Below are positions 46,503-58,822 of a DNA stretch of 64,000 nt, piece by piece. How positions within the stretch are numbered: position 1 is the stretch's first letter; each line of letters starts with the position of its first letter. Below the pieces are notes generated by a model. The model had not been told where the DNA came from. It saw only the letters and a program-made list of their open reading frames with translations, and ran no database searches. The DNA is from Halothiobacillaceae bacterium. Its GTDB lineage: Bacteria > Pseudomonadota > Gammaproteobacteria > Halothiobacillales > Halothiobacillaceae. The stretch is taken from the NCBI GenBank assembly GCA_016938615.1, contig JAFGUH010000023.1, positions 1 to 64,000 of the forward strand, given 5' to 3'. The position numbers were made by a program, and so were the translations under genes.

Positions 46503-47912
46503 ATGCAGCATTTCCCAATGTGGCAGCAATGCATCGATCGCCTGGCCCAGGAGTTGCCGAACGATCAGCTGACCATGTGGATATTTCCGTTGCAGGCCGA
46601 GCGGGCCAGCGACGATCAGTGGCTGCTGTGGGCGCCGAATCGCTTCGCCCTTGACTGGATCGAGCAGAAACTGCTCGAGCGTATCCGGCTGCACGCCCGC
46701 GAGATTTCCGGCCACCCGGAGCTTGACGTGTCGCTTCGCATCGGCGAGGCCGGTCGAACCGGCAACCCCGGCCCATCACGGGTCGCCGAGCCCCCGCGAT
46801 CCCAGCCACGCAGCAGTCCGTCGAAACCGAACCCGCCGAAACCGAATCCGCCGGATCCCGTCGAACCGGGCGACACGGCCGAAGAAGGTTTTTCACACAA
46901 CCTCAACCGCGGCTTTACCTTCGAGACGTTTGTCCAGGGCAAGTCGAACCAGCTTGCCTGCGCGGCCTCCCAGCAGGTCGCCGCCAATGCCGGGGCCAGC
47001 TACAACCCCTTGCTGATCTACGGTGGCGTGGGCCTGGGCAAGACCCACCTGATGCACGCGGTGGGCAACCAGATCATCGAGCAGCAAGGCGATCGGCGCG
47101 TGATCTACCTGCACAGCGAGCGCTACGTGCAGGAGATGATCACCGCGATTCGCAACAACAACACCGAGCAGTTCAAGAACTTCTATCGCGGTATCGACGC
47201 GCTGCTGATCGACGACATCCAGTTCTTCGCCACCAAGCCGCGCAGCCAGGAAGAATTCTTCCACACCTTCAACGCACTGATCGAACAGGGCAAGCAGATC
47301 GTGATGACCTGTGATCGCTACCCGAAAGAGATCGAGGGGCTCGAGGAGCGTTTGAAGTCACGTTTCGGCTGGGGCCTGACGGTGGCCGTCGAGCCACCCG
47401 ACATGGAAACCCGGGTCGCGATCCTGCACAGCAAGGCAGAACAATCCGGGATCGATCTCGACTCCGACGTCGCCTTCTTCATCGCGCGGCGTATCCAGGC
47501 CAACATCCGCGAACTCGAAGGTGCCCTCCGACGGGTGATCGTCACCACGCAGTTCTCCAAGCGACCGATCACCATCGAATCGACCAAGGATGCACTCAAG
47601 GACATGATCTCGGCACACGCCAAGATGATCACCCTGGATAACATCCAGCGCACCGTCGCCAAGTACTACAACGTCAAGATCCAGGACCTGACCGGGGCAC
47701 GGCGCACGCGCTCGATCGCCCGCCCCCGGCAGATCGCCATGGCGCTGGCCAAGGAACTGACCAACCACTCACTGCCGGAAATCGGGGAGTCATTCGGCGG
47801 ACGCGACCACACCACCGTGCTGCACGCCGTGCGAAAGATCGAGGAACTGCGTGAATCGGACAGCAAGATCGGCGATGACTACAACCTGTTGAGACACACG
47901 TTGAACGTCTGA
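46503..47912 (+). CDS. dnaA: Chromosomal replication initiator DnaA
   Basis: 469 residues from ATG 46503. Domain I MWQQCIDRLAQELPNDQLTMWIFPL; a Pro-rich linker (about 95-125); AAA+ domain with Walker A GGVGLGKTH and Walker B LLIDDIQFF; domain IV DNA-binding signature GRDHTTVLHAVRKIEEL. It opens oriC, probably in the next intergenic region. Confidence 0.98.
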   Translation: MQHFPMWQQCIDRLAQELPNDQLTMWIFPLQAERASDDQWLLWAPNRFALDWIEQKLLERIRLHAREISGHPELDVSLRIGEAGRTGNPGPSRVAEPPRSQPRSSPSKPNPPKPNPPDPVEPGDTAEEGFSHNLNRGFTFETFVQGKSNQLACAASQQVAANAGASYNPLLIYGGVGLGKTHLMHAVGNQIIEQQGDRRVIYLHSERYVQEMITAIRNNNTEQFKNFYRGIDALLIDDIQFFATKPRSQEEFFHTFNALIEQGKQIVMTCDRYPKEIEGLEERLKSRFGWGLTVAVEPPDMETRVAILHSKAEQSGIDLDSDVAFFIARRIQANIRELEGALRRVIVTTQFSKRPITIESTKDALKDMISAHAKMITLDNIQRTVAKYYNVKIQDLTGARRTRSIARPRQIAMALAKELTNHSLPEIGESFGGRDHTTVLHAVRKIEELRESDSKIGDDYNLLRHTLNV

Positions 47913-48176
47913 GCCCACACGGCTGGGGAAAATGCGTCGACGTCCATGGGATAGGGGCGGGAGAAACTGTGGATGGAACCGGCCAAAACGAGTTTTCCAC
48001 AAACCATCCCAAACCATACACAGGCAGTCCCATGGAGAACAGCTCAGCTATCCAACAACCAAACTGTTTGATAAAAAGCGAATTTTTAGACTTATCCCAA
48101 GGAAAGTCTCCCCTTCACATTCATCATCATCAACAGAACAAAAACATCTGTTACTGATTTAGAGGAATCGCGAGCC
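47913..48176. other. Probable replication origin (oriC) between dnaA and dnaN
   Basis: 264 bases, clearly richer in A/T than surroundings. DnaA-box-like sequences: TTTTCCACA (47993-48001, one mismatch), TGTGGATGG (47968-47976), CCATACACA (48014-48022) and TTATCCCAA (48092-48100), two mismatches each. An AT-rich unwinding-type stretch runs from about 48061 to 48096 (GTTTGATAAAAAGCG then AATTTTTAGA). Origins sit here in Pseudomonas and relatives. Confidence 0.7.
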
Positions 48177-49286
48177 ATGCAACTGACCGTCAATCGACCC
48201 GATTTGTTGGATGCCATCAACCGGGTCATCGGAGGGGTGGAAAAACGACAGACAATGCCGATCCTGGGCAACCTGCTGCTCGAAGCGCAGGCAGACCGAT
48301 TGAAGGTCACATCCACCGATCTGGAAATTCAGCTGGACAGCGACTGCCCGGCCGAAATCGGCCAAGCCGGTCGCACGACCGTCAACGCCCGCAAGCTTCA
48401 TGACATCGTTCGCGCAATCCCATCCGAATCGCAGATCGGATTGCGTCAGGAAGAAGGTTTCATCATCGTCCAGTCTGGTCAGAGCGTGTTCCGCCTCGCG
48501 TGCCTCGCCGCCGACGAGTTTCCACACATGGAAAGCACGACCGAGGAATACCGCCTGGTACTGCCCCAGGACCGACTGCGCGCCTTGCTGGAACAGACAC
48601 AGTTCTCGATGGCCCAACAGGACGTGCGTTATTTCCTCAACGGCCTGCTGTTCGAGGTCAGCCCGGATCGCATTCGCTGTGTCGCCACCGACGGTCACCG
48701 TCTCGCGCTTGCCGAAACGCAAAGCGAACAGACCGTCGGAGAGACGCTCCGCATCATCGTGCCGCGCAAGATGGTGATGGAACTGATGCGGGCACTCGAT
48801 CGCGACGACGACACGCCGATCGACTTGCTGGTCAGCACGCAGCAAATCGAACTCAAGCTCCCGCAGCAACGCATGGTCAGCAAGCTGATCGACGGACGTT
48901 TCCCCGATTACGACCGCGTCATTCCGAAAAACAACAGCAAGCAGGTTCACGTCGATCGAGAAACTCTCAAACAAGTGCTTCAACGAGCCGCCGTGTTGAA
49001 CACCGACCGGTTCGCCGGGGCTCATTACCACCTGCAATCGGACCGACTGGCAATCGAGGCGATCAATACCGATCAGGAAACGTCTCGCGAGGAGATCCCG
49101 GTGCACTACCACGGGGATAATCTCAAGATCGCCTTCAATATCAGCTACATGCTGGCGATCCTCTCCCATCTCGACGATATGCAGGTCCGGATGGACTTCG
49201 AAACCCCTGAATCCAGCGCGCTTATTCAACCGACCGACGAAGGGCCTGTTCGTACCCGCTACGTGCTGATGCCGATGAAGATATAA
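48177..49286 (+). CDS. dnaN: DNA polymerase III sliding clamp (beta)
   Basis: 369 residues forming three similar clamp domains; typical segments are VIGGVEKRQTMPILGNLLLEA, the central FEVSPDRIRCVATDGHRLALA and the C-terminal YVLMPMKI. A ring of two subunits tethers polymerase III. The gene follows the putative origin and leads into recF. Confidence 0.98.
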   Translation: MQLTVNRPDLLDAINRVIGGVEKRQTMPILGNLLLEAQADRLKVTSTDLEIQLDSDCPAEIGQAGRTTVNARKLHDIVRAIPSESQIGLRQEEGFIIVQSGQSVFRLACLAADEFPHMESTTEEYRLVLPQDRLRALLEQTQFSMAQQDVRYFLNGLLFEVSPDRIRCVATDGHRLALAETQSEQTVGETLRIIVPRKMVMELMRALDRDDDTPIDLLVSTQQIELKLPQQRMVSKLIDGRFPDYDRVIPKNNSKQVHVDRETLKQVLQRAAVLNTDRFAGAHYHLQSDRLAIEAINTDQETSREEIPVHYHGDNLKIAFNISYMLAILSHLDDMQVRMDFETPESSALIQPTDEGPVRTRYVLMPMKI

Positions 49287-49296
49287 CCCGCCCGAC

Positions 49297-50367
49297 GTGA
49301 CCCGACTGGCGCGCCTTCACGTCGAGCGTTTTCGCAACCTCGAGCCGATCGATCTAGAACCCGCCGCGGGCATCAACCTTGTTAGCGGAGCCAACGGGGC
49401 GGGCAAGACCAGTTTGCTCGAGGCCATCCACACCCTGAGCCTCGGTCGGTCCTTTCGAGGCAACAACCCCGGCGAGCTGATCCGCCACGGAGAGACTGAT
49501 TTTCTCTTGCGAGCCGAGGTCCAGGGACAAACACCGAGTCATCGCCATCGTCTCGGTCTGCTGCGCGATCGACGGGGCATGACCCTACGCGTGGACCAGG
49601 AGGCCGTCTCGCGTCTGAGCGAGCTCGCCCATCGGCTACCCGTTCTCGCACTCCACCCTCAGTCCGACGATCTCGTACTGGGCTCGCCGGAGTACCGGCG
49701 GCGGTTCCTCGACCGTGTCGGCTTTTACGCCCAGGCCGATTTCCATGCAATCCATCACGATTTCCAGCGCGCGCTGAGACAACGCAATGCCCTGCTGCGT
49801 CGCGCCCGACGAGAACCCGCCTGGGACCGCCTCTATCTACAAACTGCGATGGCGCTGGAAACGGCGAGGCGCGACGTGCTCGAAGGGCTCGAACGGGCGG
49901 TCCAGGTGTTGATCGATCCCATGTTGCCCGGGCATCGGCTTGGCCTGCGTTACCTGCCGGGCTATCGACAGGATCTCGAACTCGACCAGGCGCTACGCCA
50001 GGGTGCCGAACGGGAGCGGGATCAGCAGGTCAGCCTGTTCGGCCCTCATCGCGCGGACTTGCGGATCACGCTCGATGAGCACGACGCCCGTCAGGTTGCC
50101 TCTCGCGGGCAGATCAAGATGCTGGTTGTCGCGCTACATCTCGCGGTGCTCGACCTCTGGACGCAAGCACGTGGCGAGCCAGCGGTGGTGCTGTTCGACG
50201 ACCTGGCATCAGAACTCGACGCAGCCAATCGACGGCGTGTGCTGGGTCACCTCGGCGCAAGTGAGCATCAGGTGTTTGTCAGCGTGATTGCGCCGAATGC
50301 GATAGACGGCGACGGCGAGATCGGGGCCCGGTTCACCGTCGCCGGCGGGCGCTTGAGACCGGCCTGA
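49297..50367 (+). CDS. recF: DNA replication/repair protein RecF
   Basis: 356-residue SMC-like ATPase that loads RecA at gaps. LHVERFRNLEPIDLEPAAGINLVSGANGAGKTSLLEAI with Walker A, the ABC signature ASRGQIKMLVVALHLA (about 268-283; SRGQ), and Walker B VVLFDDLASELD. GTG start 10 bases after dnaN. Confidence 0.97.
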   Translation: MTRLARLHVERFRNLEPIDLEPAAGINLVSGANGAGKTSLLEAIHTLSLGRSFRGNNPGELIRHGETDFLLRAEVQGQTPSHRHRLGLLRDRRGMTLRVDQEAVSRLSELAHRLPVLALHPQSDDLVLGSPEYRRRFLDRVGFYAQADFHAIHHDFQRALRQRNALLRRARREPAWDRLYLQTAMALETARRDVLEGLERAVQVLIDPMLPGHRLGLRYLPGYRQDLELDQALRQGAERERDQQVSLFGPHRADLRITLDEHDARQVASRGQIKMLVVALHLAVLDLWTQARGEPAVVLFDDLASELDAANRRRVLGHLGASEHQVFVSVIAPNAIDGDGEIGARFTVAGGRLRPA

Positions 50368-53100
<2,733 letters not shown>

Positions 53101-53160
53101 ACGGCGTTATCACGATCAACTGAAACCCGGTCGGACGGGTGGCTAAAAAGCGAGTGAAAC

Positions 53161-53733
53161 ATGGGTATCGCACTGTCGATCATCGTTTTCCTGCTGGTGC
53201 TGATCCTGATCTGGGGGATCATCATCTACAACGGCCTGGTGCGGCTCAAGCACAACGTCTCGGAGTCCTGGTCGAACATCGACGTGCTGCTGCGCCAACG
53301 CCACGACGAGCTGCCCAAGCTGGTCGAGACCGCCCGACAGTACATGCACTACGAGCGAGACACGCTGGAGCGGGTGATGGAGGCGCGTGCCGCGGTCAAC
53401 GATGCACAACAACGCGGTGATGTCGCTGCCCTGGGCGGCGCCGAACAGGGTCTGCGTCTTGGGTTGGGCAACCTGTTTGCCGTGGCCGAGGCCTATCCCG
53501 AACTCAAGGCCAACGAGACCTTCCAGCACCTGCAGCAGCGCATTACCGGCCTGGAAAACGAGATCGCCGATCGGCGCGAGTATTACAACGCTGCCGTGAA
53601 CACCAACAACATCCGCATCGAGCAGTTCCCCGACGTCATGGTGGCCCAGCTGTTCCGATTCCGTGCCTTCCGATTGCTGGAGTTCGACCGCAAGACCACG
53701 CAAGACGTCGACATGAAGACGCTGTTCGGCTGA
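53161..53733 (+). CDS. lemA: LemA family protein
   Basis: 190 residues: N-terminal membrane helix (about 3-24, LSIIVFLLVLILIWGIIIYN) then a helical bundle with the family stretches NVSESWSNIDVLLRQRHDELPKLVETARQYMHYE and AEAYPELKANETFQHLQQRITGLENEIADRREYYNAAVNTNN. LemA proteins are membrane-anchored and of unknown function; they are often next to GIDE-domain genes, as here. Confidence 0.94.
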   Translation: MGIALSIIVFLLVLILIWGIIIYNGLVRLKHNVSESWSNIDVLLRQRHDELPKLVETARQYMHYERDTLERVMEARAAVNDAQQRGDVAALGGAEQGLRLGLGNLFAVAEAYPELKANETFQHLQQRITGLENEIADRREYYNAAVNTNNIRIEQFPDVMVAQLFRFRAFRLLEFDRKTTQDVDMKTLFG

Positions 53734-53761
53734 GTCCGTCGGCGCTCCCCCTGCCCAGCCG

Positions 53762-54709
53762 ATGCTCGATGCCTTCCGCGACTGGCTGACCGGACTGGAC
53801 CCGGGGTTCTACCTCGTGCTCTGGGTGGGTGCGGCACTTCTCACGCTGGTCTGCCTGCTCCTCGGTTTTCGTCTACTGATCCTTGCCCGGATCATTGCCC
53901 ATACTCCCACCGCTCGGCTGCGCTCGGCCGCCCAGGGATTCAACGAGATCGAGGGGATTGGGCAGATCGTGGACGATCACCCGCTCTATTCGCCGCTTAC
54001 CTTCACGCCCTGCCTGTGGTTCGACATCACGATCGAACGACTCGACTCGAATGGCAAGAATCGACGCTGGACCACGGTGGAACGTCGCCGGAGCGATGAC
54101 GTCTTCCGCGTCGATGACGGCACTGCCAAGGCGTTTGTCGATCCCGATCATGCGCGGGTAATACCGCATTCCCGGCGCCGCTGGCGTGAGCGTGGCGCGC
54201 GACAAGCCTGGTCGACCGGCAGCGTTGCCGGTTTCGGCAGCGAGACGCACCGTTATACCGAGCAGTTGCTCCTTCCCGGTCAACCACTCTACGTGCTCGG
54301 CTGGCTGCAAACCCGCGGGCATCGCAACGGCGGCGTCGGCGATCACGAGGCCGTCGAGCACCGACGCCTGGATCTGTTGCGGGAGTGGAAGAACGACGAA
54401 TCGGCACGACAGCGGTTCGACCTGGATGGCGACGGCGAGATCACCGAACGCGAGTGGGCCTGGGCGATGCGTCTGGCGCGCGCCCAGGCAAGAAAGGAAG
54501 TCGGCGAAGCCGATCGCGAACGGGCAAACGGGAACCACCTCGTCCATCTGATGCGACGTCCCGACCATGGCGACCCGTTCATCATCTCCGGGGTGGCGCA
54601 GGAGACACTGGTCCGCCGCAAGACGCTCAAGGCCGGGGGATTCATTGCGGGATCGCTGGGGCTGTTCGTCTTCTGGCTGATCGCAGAGGGCACGCGTAGC
54701 CTTATCTGA
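53762..54709 (+). CDS. GIDE-type membrane protein with an EF-hand
   Basis: 315 residues. A membrane helix at about 17-43, a soluble domain resembling bacterial GIDE proteins (MULAN-like; SPLTFTPCLWFDITIER, PGQPLYVLGWLQTRG), and a C-terminal helix at about 291-308. At 220-231 lies a perfect EF-hand loop (DLDGDGEITERE), an unusual insertion that would bind calcium. No RING domain is present. Start 28 bases after lemA, so probably co-transcribed. Function unknown. Confidence 0.78.
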   Translation: MLDAFRDWLTGLDPGFYLVLWVGAALLTLVCLLLGFRLLILARIIAHTPTARLRSAAQGFNEIEGIGQIVDDHPLYSPLTFTPCLWFDITIERLDSNGKNRRWTTVERRRSDDVFRVDDGTAKAFVDPDHARVIPHSRRRWRERGARQAWSTGSVAGFGSETHRYTEQLLLPGQPLYVLGWLQTRGHRNGGVGDHEAVEHRRLDLLREWKNDESARQRFDLDGDGEITEREWAWAMRLARAQARKEVGEADRERANGNHLVHLMRRPDHGDPFIISGVAQETLVRRKTLKAGGFIAGSLGLFVFWLIAEGTRSLI

Positions 54710-54789
54710 GCGGGCCGGTCACCTCGGCTGCCGTTTTTTGCGAAAATGAGCCCGGATTCAACAACCGGCCAGGTCCAAGGCTTCGTCAG

Positions 54790-55581
54790 ATGAATATCGC
54801 CAGCTGGAACGTCAACTCCCTGAAGGTTCGCCTGCCCCAGGTCCTGGAATGGCTTGAGAGCCAGCCCGACACTCTGCTAGGCCTGCAGGAGCTAAAGCAA
54901 CTTGACGAGTCGATCGATCGTGCGGGGATCGAGTCGAGCGGTTATCGCCTGATTGCCAACGGGCAGAAGACATACAATGGCGTGGCGTGGCTCTACCCGG
55001 CCGACTGGCCGGAGCCGACCGATATTGTCACCGATATCCCGGGATTCGAGGATCCGCAACGACGGGTGATAGCCGCGACGTTCGGTGACCTGCGGGTGAT
55101 CAACCTGTACGTGGTCAACGGCGAGGCCGTCGGCTCCGAGAAATTCCGGTACAAGCTCGACTGGTTGGCGGCGCTGACGCGGTGGCTTGCCGACGAGGCG
55201 GGACGTCACGAACGGCGCGTGGTGGTGGGCGATTTCAACATTGCTCCCTCGGATGCCGATGTCCACGATCCGGAGGCCTGGCGGGAACGTATCCTCTGCA
55301 GTACGCCGGAGCGTGACGCGCTCGACCGCATCCTCGAAACCGGACTGACCGACGCCTTTCGCGCCTTCGAACAACCCGAGGCCGCCTTTTCCTGGTGGGA
55401 CTATCGACAGGCGAACTTTCGCCGCAACCGTGGCTTGCGGATCGATCTGATTCTGATCAGCGAGGCGCTGCGCCCGCAGGCCCGTTCCTGCCGGATCGAC
55501 GTCGAACCACGCCGCTGGGAGCGCCCGTCCGACCACGCCCCCGTGGTGCTCGAACTCGACGTCGATCGTCCTTCTGACTGA
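54790..55581 (+). CDS. xthA: Exodeoxyribonuclease III
   Basis: 263 residues of the EEP nuclease fold. Active-site pieces: NIASWNVNS (Asn7), LLGLQELK (metal Glu), VVVGDFNIAP (Asp-Asn), LRIDLILIS and PSDHAPVV (catalytic His). It trims AP sites and 3' blocked ends in base-excision repair. Length matches E. coli XthA (268). Confidence 0.95.
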   Translation: MNIASWNVNSLKVRLPQVLEWLESQPDTLLGLQELKQLDESIDRAGIESSGYRLIANGQKTYNGVAWLYPADWPEPTDIVTDIPGFEDPQRRVIAATFGDLRVINLYVVNGEAVGSEKFRYKLDWLAALTRWLADEAGRHERRVVVGDFNIAPSDADVHDPEAWRERILCSTPERDALDRILETGLTDAFRAFEQPEAAFSWWDYRQANFRRNRGLRIDLILISEALRPQARSCRIDVEPRRWERPSDHAPVVLELDVDRPSD

Positions 55582-55764
55582 GGTCGGCGACTTTGCCGCT
55601 CATCAGTCAACCCCCTGGCCATCCCTTGGCCACCCCCTGGCCACCTGGTCATCGCGGCTTGAAGATCGCACCGTGGCGATTGCCGGCGCGGATCAATCTC
55701 CGTCGGCACTCGGGTGTATCCGGCTGAGCCACCCCCGTCGTGCCGGTGGGCAACCGGGGCGAGA

Positions 55765-58638
55765 TCACGGCAGCTCGCGGTTCGATGTGCCGGGTGGTTT
55801 GCAGCCAAGCAGCGATTGCCATTGCTGCGTCACCACCTCGCGCTCGGTCTCGAATCCCTGGGCATCGACCACCGACCGGCAGCCCATCAAAGCCTGGTGA
55901 TGCCCGGCGTCGCGGAGATTCCGGTAGGCCTGCGTGAGAGCCTCTGCGGCCTGTGCGTCGATCAGCCCCGTCTCTTTGAGCGACTCGAGCTGGCGGATGT
56001 TGTCGGTGAACGCGAGAATCGGCGGGTGGCCGTGCGCGTGGCGTAGAAGCAGATATTGCACCAGGAACTCGATGTCGGTGATACCGCCAATGTCCTTCTT
56101 GAGATGGAACAGTCCCGCCGGGGTCGGGCTCTGGTTCTCGCGCATGCGGCGGCGCATGTTCACCACCGATTCGCGAAGCGCGTCGGTCTCTCGCGGCTGG
56201 GTGAGCGCGTCGTGCCGGATCGTCTCGAAGACCTTGCCGACCCGGGCGGTACCGGCGACGAAGCGCGCGCGGCACATCGCCTGGACCTCCCATACCCAGG
56301 CGTTTTCCGCCTGGTATTGGGCGAAGGCGGTCACCGAGGAGACCAGCAGCCCGCCCACGCCGTCGGGACGCAGTCGCGTGTCGACCTCGTAGAGCACCCC
56401 AGCGGGGGTGCGGATACTCAGGGTGTGGATGATCTTTTGCGCGAGACGGGCGAAGAACAGACTGTTGTCGATCGACTTCTCGCCGTCGGTCACCGCCTCG
56501 CTGTCGGTGGAGTCGTGCAGGAAGACCAGGTCGAGGTCCGAGCCGTAGCCGAGCTCGATCCCGCCAAGCTTGCCGTAGCCGATGATCGCAAGCCCCGGTG
56601 TGAAGGGCTTGCCGTCGGCACCTCGGGCCTGCGGGTGGCCGTAACGGCGCTCGATCTGGGCGTAGGTCCGTTCGTACACCGCTTCAAGAATGACCTCGGC
56701 GATCCAGGTCAATTGGTCTGAGACGCGCATCACCGGCAGAGCCCCGACCACGTCGGCGGCTGCCACCCGCAATGTTGCCAACTGCTTGAAACGGCGAAGC
56801 TCGTCGAGGCTTCGCTCCTCGTCGTTGGGGCACTTGGCCAGCAGCTCGTTGAGCTCGTCTGCCAGTTCCCTCTTGTCGGGGGGGGCGTAGAGGGTCTCCG
56901 GATCGATCAGCTCGTCGAGCAGGATCGGGTGCTGGGTAAGCAGTTCGGCGATCCAGGGGCTGCCGTGCACCAGGCGGACAAGTTGTCGCCGAGCCTGGGG
57001 TTGTTCGATCAGCAAGGCGACGTAGACAGAGCGTCGCAAGATCGCGGCCAGCAGGTCGAGCATGCGCGAGAGCACGGCCACCTGGTCGCGGTATTCGCTA
57101 ATGTCGCGCAACAGGTCGGGCATCAGTTGGTCGAGTCGCTGGGCGACCGTGCCGTTGATGGCGGTGCCTTGCTTGTCTCGCCAAGCCGACAGGAGTCGTT
57201 CGAGCGCGGCGGCGTCCTCGAAGTTGGCGCGTTCTAGGATCGCCACGCGATCGCTGGTTTCTCCCAGCCCGTTCCAGACCCGCTCGAGCGGGTCCTCGTC
57301 ATCGTCGCCGTCGTCTGGCAGGCGCAACACCTGGGAGAAATGACCATGGATGCGCTCGCGGTGTTGGTCGAGCGCGCGGAGGAACGCCCCCCAGTCTTCG
57401 AATCGCATCGCGGTCGCGAGGCGCAACTGGTCGAACTTGTTGTCAGGCAAGGTCTGGGTCTGCTGGTCGTGGAGCATCTGCAGGCGGTTCTCGGCACGCC
57501 GCAAAAAGTGGTAACCCGAGCTCAAGTCGGTGACTGTCTCCTCGTCCAGTTCACCCATCTCGGCGAGGGTTTCCAGGATCGGAATCAGACGTCGCCCCTG
57601 GAGTTCCGGCTCGCGACCGCCTCGCAACAGTTGGAAAAGCTGGCCGATGAACTCGATCTCGCGGATGCCGCCGGGACCGAGCTTGATGTTGTTGTGCATG
57701 GCCGCGTCGGTCATCTCGCGCTCGATCAGGCGTTTCATCTCGCGTAGTTGGCTGAACGCGCCGAAGTCGAGGTAGCGGCGGAAGACGAACGGCCGGAGCA
57801 TGTCCATCAATGTCGAGCCGGCTGCCACGTCGCCGGCGATCACGCGGGCCTTGATCCAGGCGTAGCGTTCCCACTCGCGTCCCTGGGTCGCATAGTAGAG
57901 TTCCAGTCCGTCGAAACTCATCGCCAGCGGCCCCTCGTCGCCATTGGGTCGCAGGCGCATGTCGACGCGGAACACGAAACCGTGCCCTGTCACCTCGTCG
58001 AGCGAGCGAATCAGCCGTTGCCCGAGCCGTATGAAATACTCGGCGTTGCTCAGCGGCTTGCGACCGTCGGTTTCCCCTTCCTCCGCGTAGGCGAAGATCA
58101 GATCGATGTCCGAGGAGTAGTTGAGCTCGTCACCCCCGAGCTTACCCATGCCGACGACGACCAGACCGACGGGATTTCCCAGGTGATCCAGCGGCTGGCC
58201 AAAGCGGGTCTGCAGGTGATGCTCGTGGAAGGCCAGCGCCTCCGCGACACAAAAGTCGGCCAGGCGTGACAGCGAGCGCAGGGTCGCATCGGTGTCGTCG
58301 ACGCCCAACAGGTCGCGCCAGGCGATCAGGATCATTTCTCGCCGTCGAAAGCGGCGCAACTCGCGGTTGAAATCGGCGGCATCCAGCGACAGGCGAGTCG
58401 CTCGTTTTCCGGACAAACCCGCCAGGCGTCGCTCGAGCCCGTCGCCCAGAAAGCCCTCTTCGGAACCGCTCAGTACGTACTCGAGTATGTCCGGCTCGGC
58501 ATTGAGGCTCTGCTGGATGAACGGACTGCATTGCAACACGAAGCGCAGCGAATCGTGGTGGCTCTCGCCATCGCTTGCCTGGGCAACCAGTCGGTCGACC
58601 AGTGCGTCGTCAGGGGTGATTTCGTCGATATCGGACAC
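55765..58638 (-). CDS. glnE: Bifunctional glutamine synthetase adenylyltransferase/deadenylase
   Basis: 957 residues from GTG 58638 (MSDIDEITPDDALVDRL), close to E. coli GlnE (946). Two nucleotidyltransferase domains are seen: N-terminal GKLGGDELNYSSDIDLIFAYAEEGETDG (deadenylation) and C-terminal GYGKLGGIELGYGSDLDLVFLHD (adenylation), each followed by a helical domain. It responds to PII proteins such as GlnK (31402) to tune glutamine synthetase. Reading further upstream overlaps the DsrE gene and is not credible; the start has a weak ribosome site. Confidence 0.94.
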   Translation of the reverse strand: MSDIDEITPDDALVDRLVAQASDGESHHDSLRFVLQCSPFIQQSLNAEPDILEYVLSGSEEGFLGDGLERRLAGLSGKRATRLSLDAADFNRELRRFRRREMILIAWRDLLGVDDTDATLRSLSRLADFCVAEALAFHEHHLQTRFGQPLDHLGNPVGLVVVGMGKLGGDELNYSSDIDLIFAYAEEGETDGRKPLSNAEYFIRLGQRLIRSLDEVTGHGFVFRVDMRLRPNGDEGPLAMSFDGLELYYATQGREWERYAWIKARVIAGDVAAGSTLMDMLRPFVFRRYLDFGAFSQLREMKRLIEREMTDAAMHNNIKLGPGGIREIEFIGQLFQLLRGGREPELQGRRLIPILETLAEMGELDEETVTDLSSGYHFLRRAENRLQMLHDQQTQTLPDNKFDQLRLATAMRFEDWGAFLRALDQHRERIHGHFSQVLRLPDDGDDDEDPLERVWNGLGETSDRVAILERANFEDAAALERLLSAWRDKQGTAINGTVAQRLDQLMPDLLRDISEYRDQVAVLSRMLDLLAAILRRSVYVALLIEQPQARRQLVRLVHGSPWIAELLTQHPILLDELIDPETLYAPPDKRELADELNELLAKCPNDEERSLDELRRFKQLATLRVAAADVVGALPVMRVSDQLTWIAEVILEAVYERTYAQIERRYGHPQARGADGKPFTPGLAIIGYGKLGGIELGYGSDLDLVFLHDSTDSEAVTDGEKSIDNSLFFARLAQKIIHTLSIRTPAGVLYEVDTRLRPDGVGGLLVSSVTAFAQYQAENAWVWEVQAMCRARFVAGTARVGKVFETIRHDALTQPRETDALRESVVNMRRRMRENQSPTPAGLFHLKKDIGGITDIEFLVQYLLLRHAHGHPPILAFTDNIRQLESLKETGLIDAQAAEALTQAYRNLRDAGHHQALMGCRSVVDAQGFETEREVVTQQWQSLLGCKPPGTSNRELP

Positions 58639-58755
58639 GGGTTCGTCGGCCTGTTTGTGGGTCTTGTCGATGATACGGCCCTTGATGATACGTCCCGAAG
58701 AGCGGCGTTTGCAGTGACCACCGGGACCTTGGGAGACTCCCTTGGCACGCCAATC

Positions 58756-58783
58756 GAAAAAACCCCGGCCGAGCGGCCGGGGT
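58756..58783 (-). terminator. Intrinsic terminator of the DsrE-family gene
   Basis: On the minus strand CCCCGGCCGCTCGGCCGGGG followed by six T. It ends the upstream DsrE gene before glnE. Confidence 0.95.
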
Positions 58784-58822
58784 CTGAAGTTGTCGCGAGG
58801 TCGCTCTTTCAGTCGGACCAGC

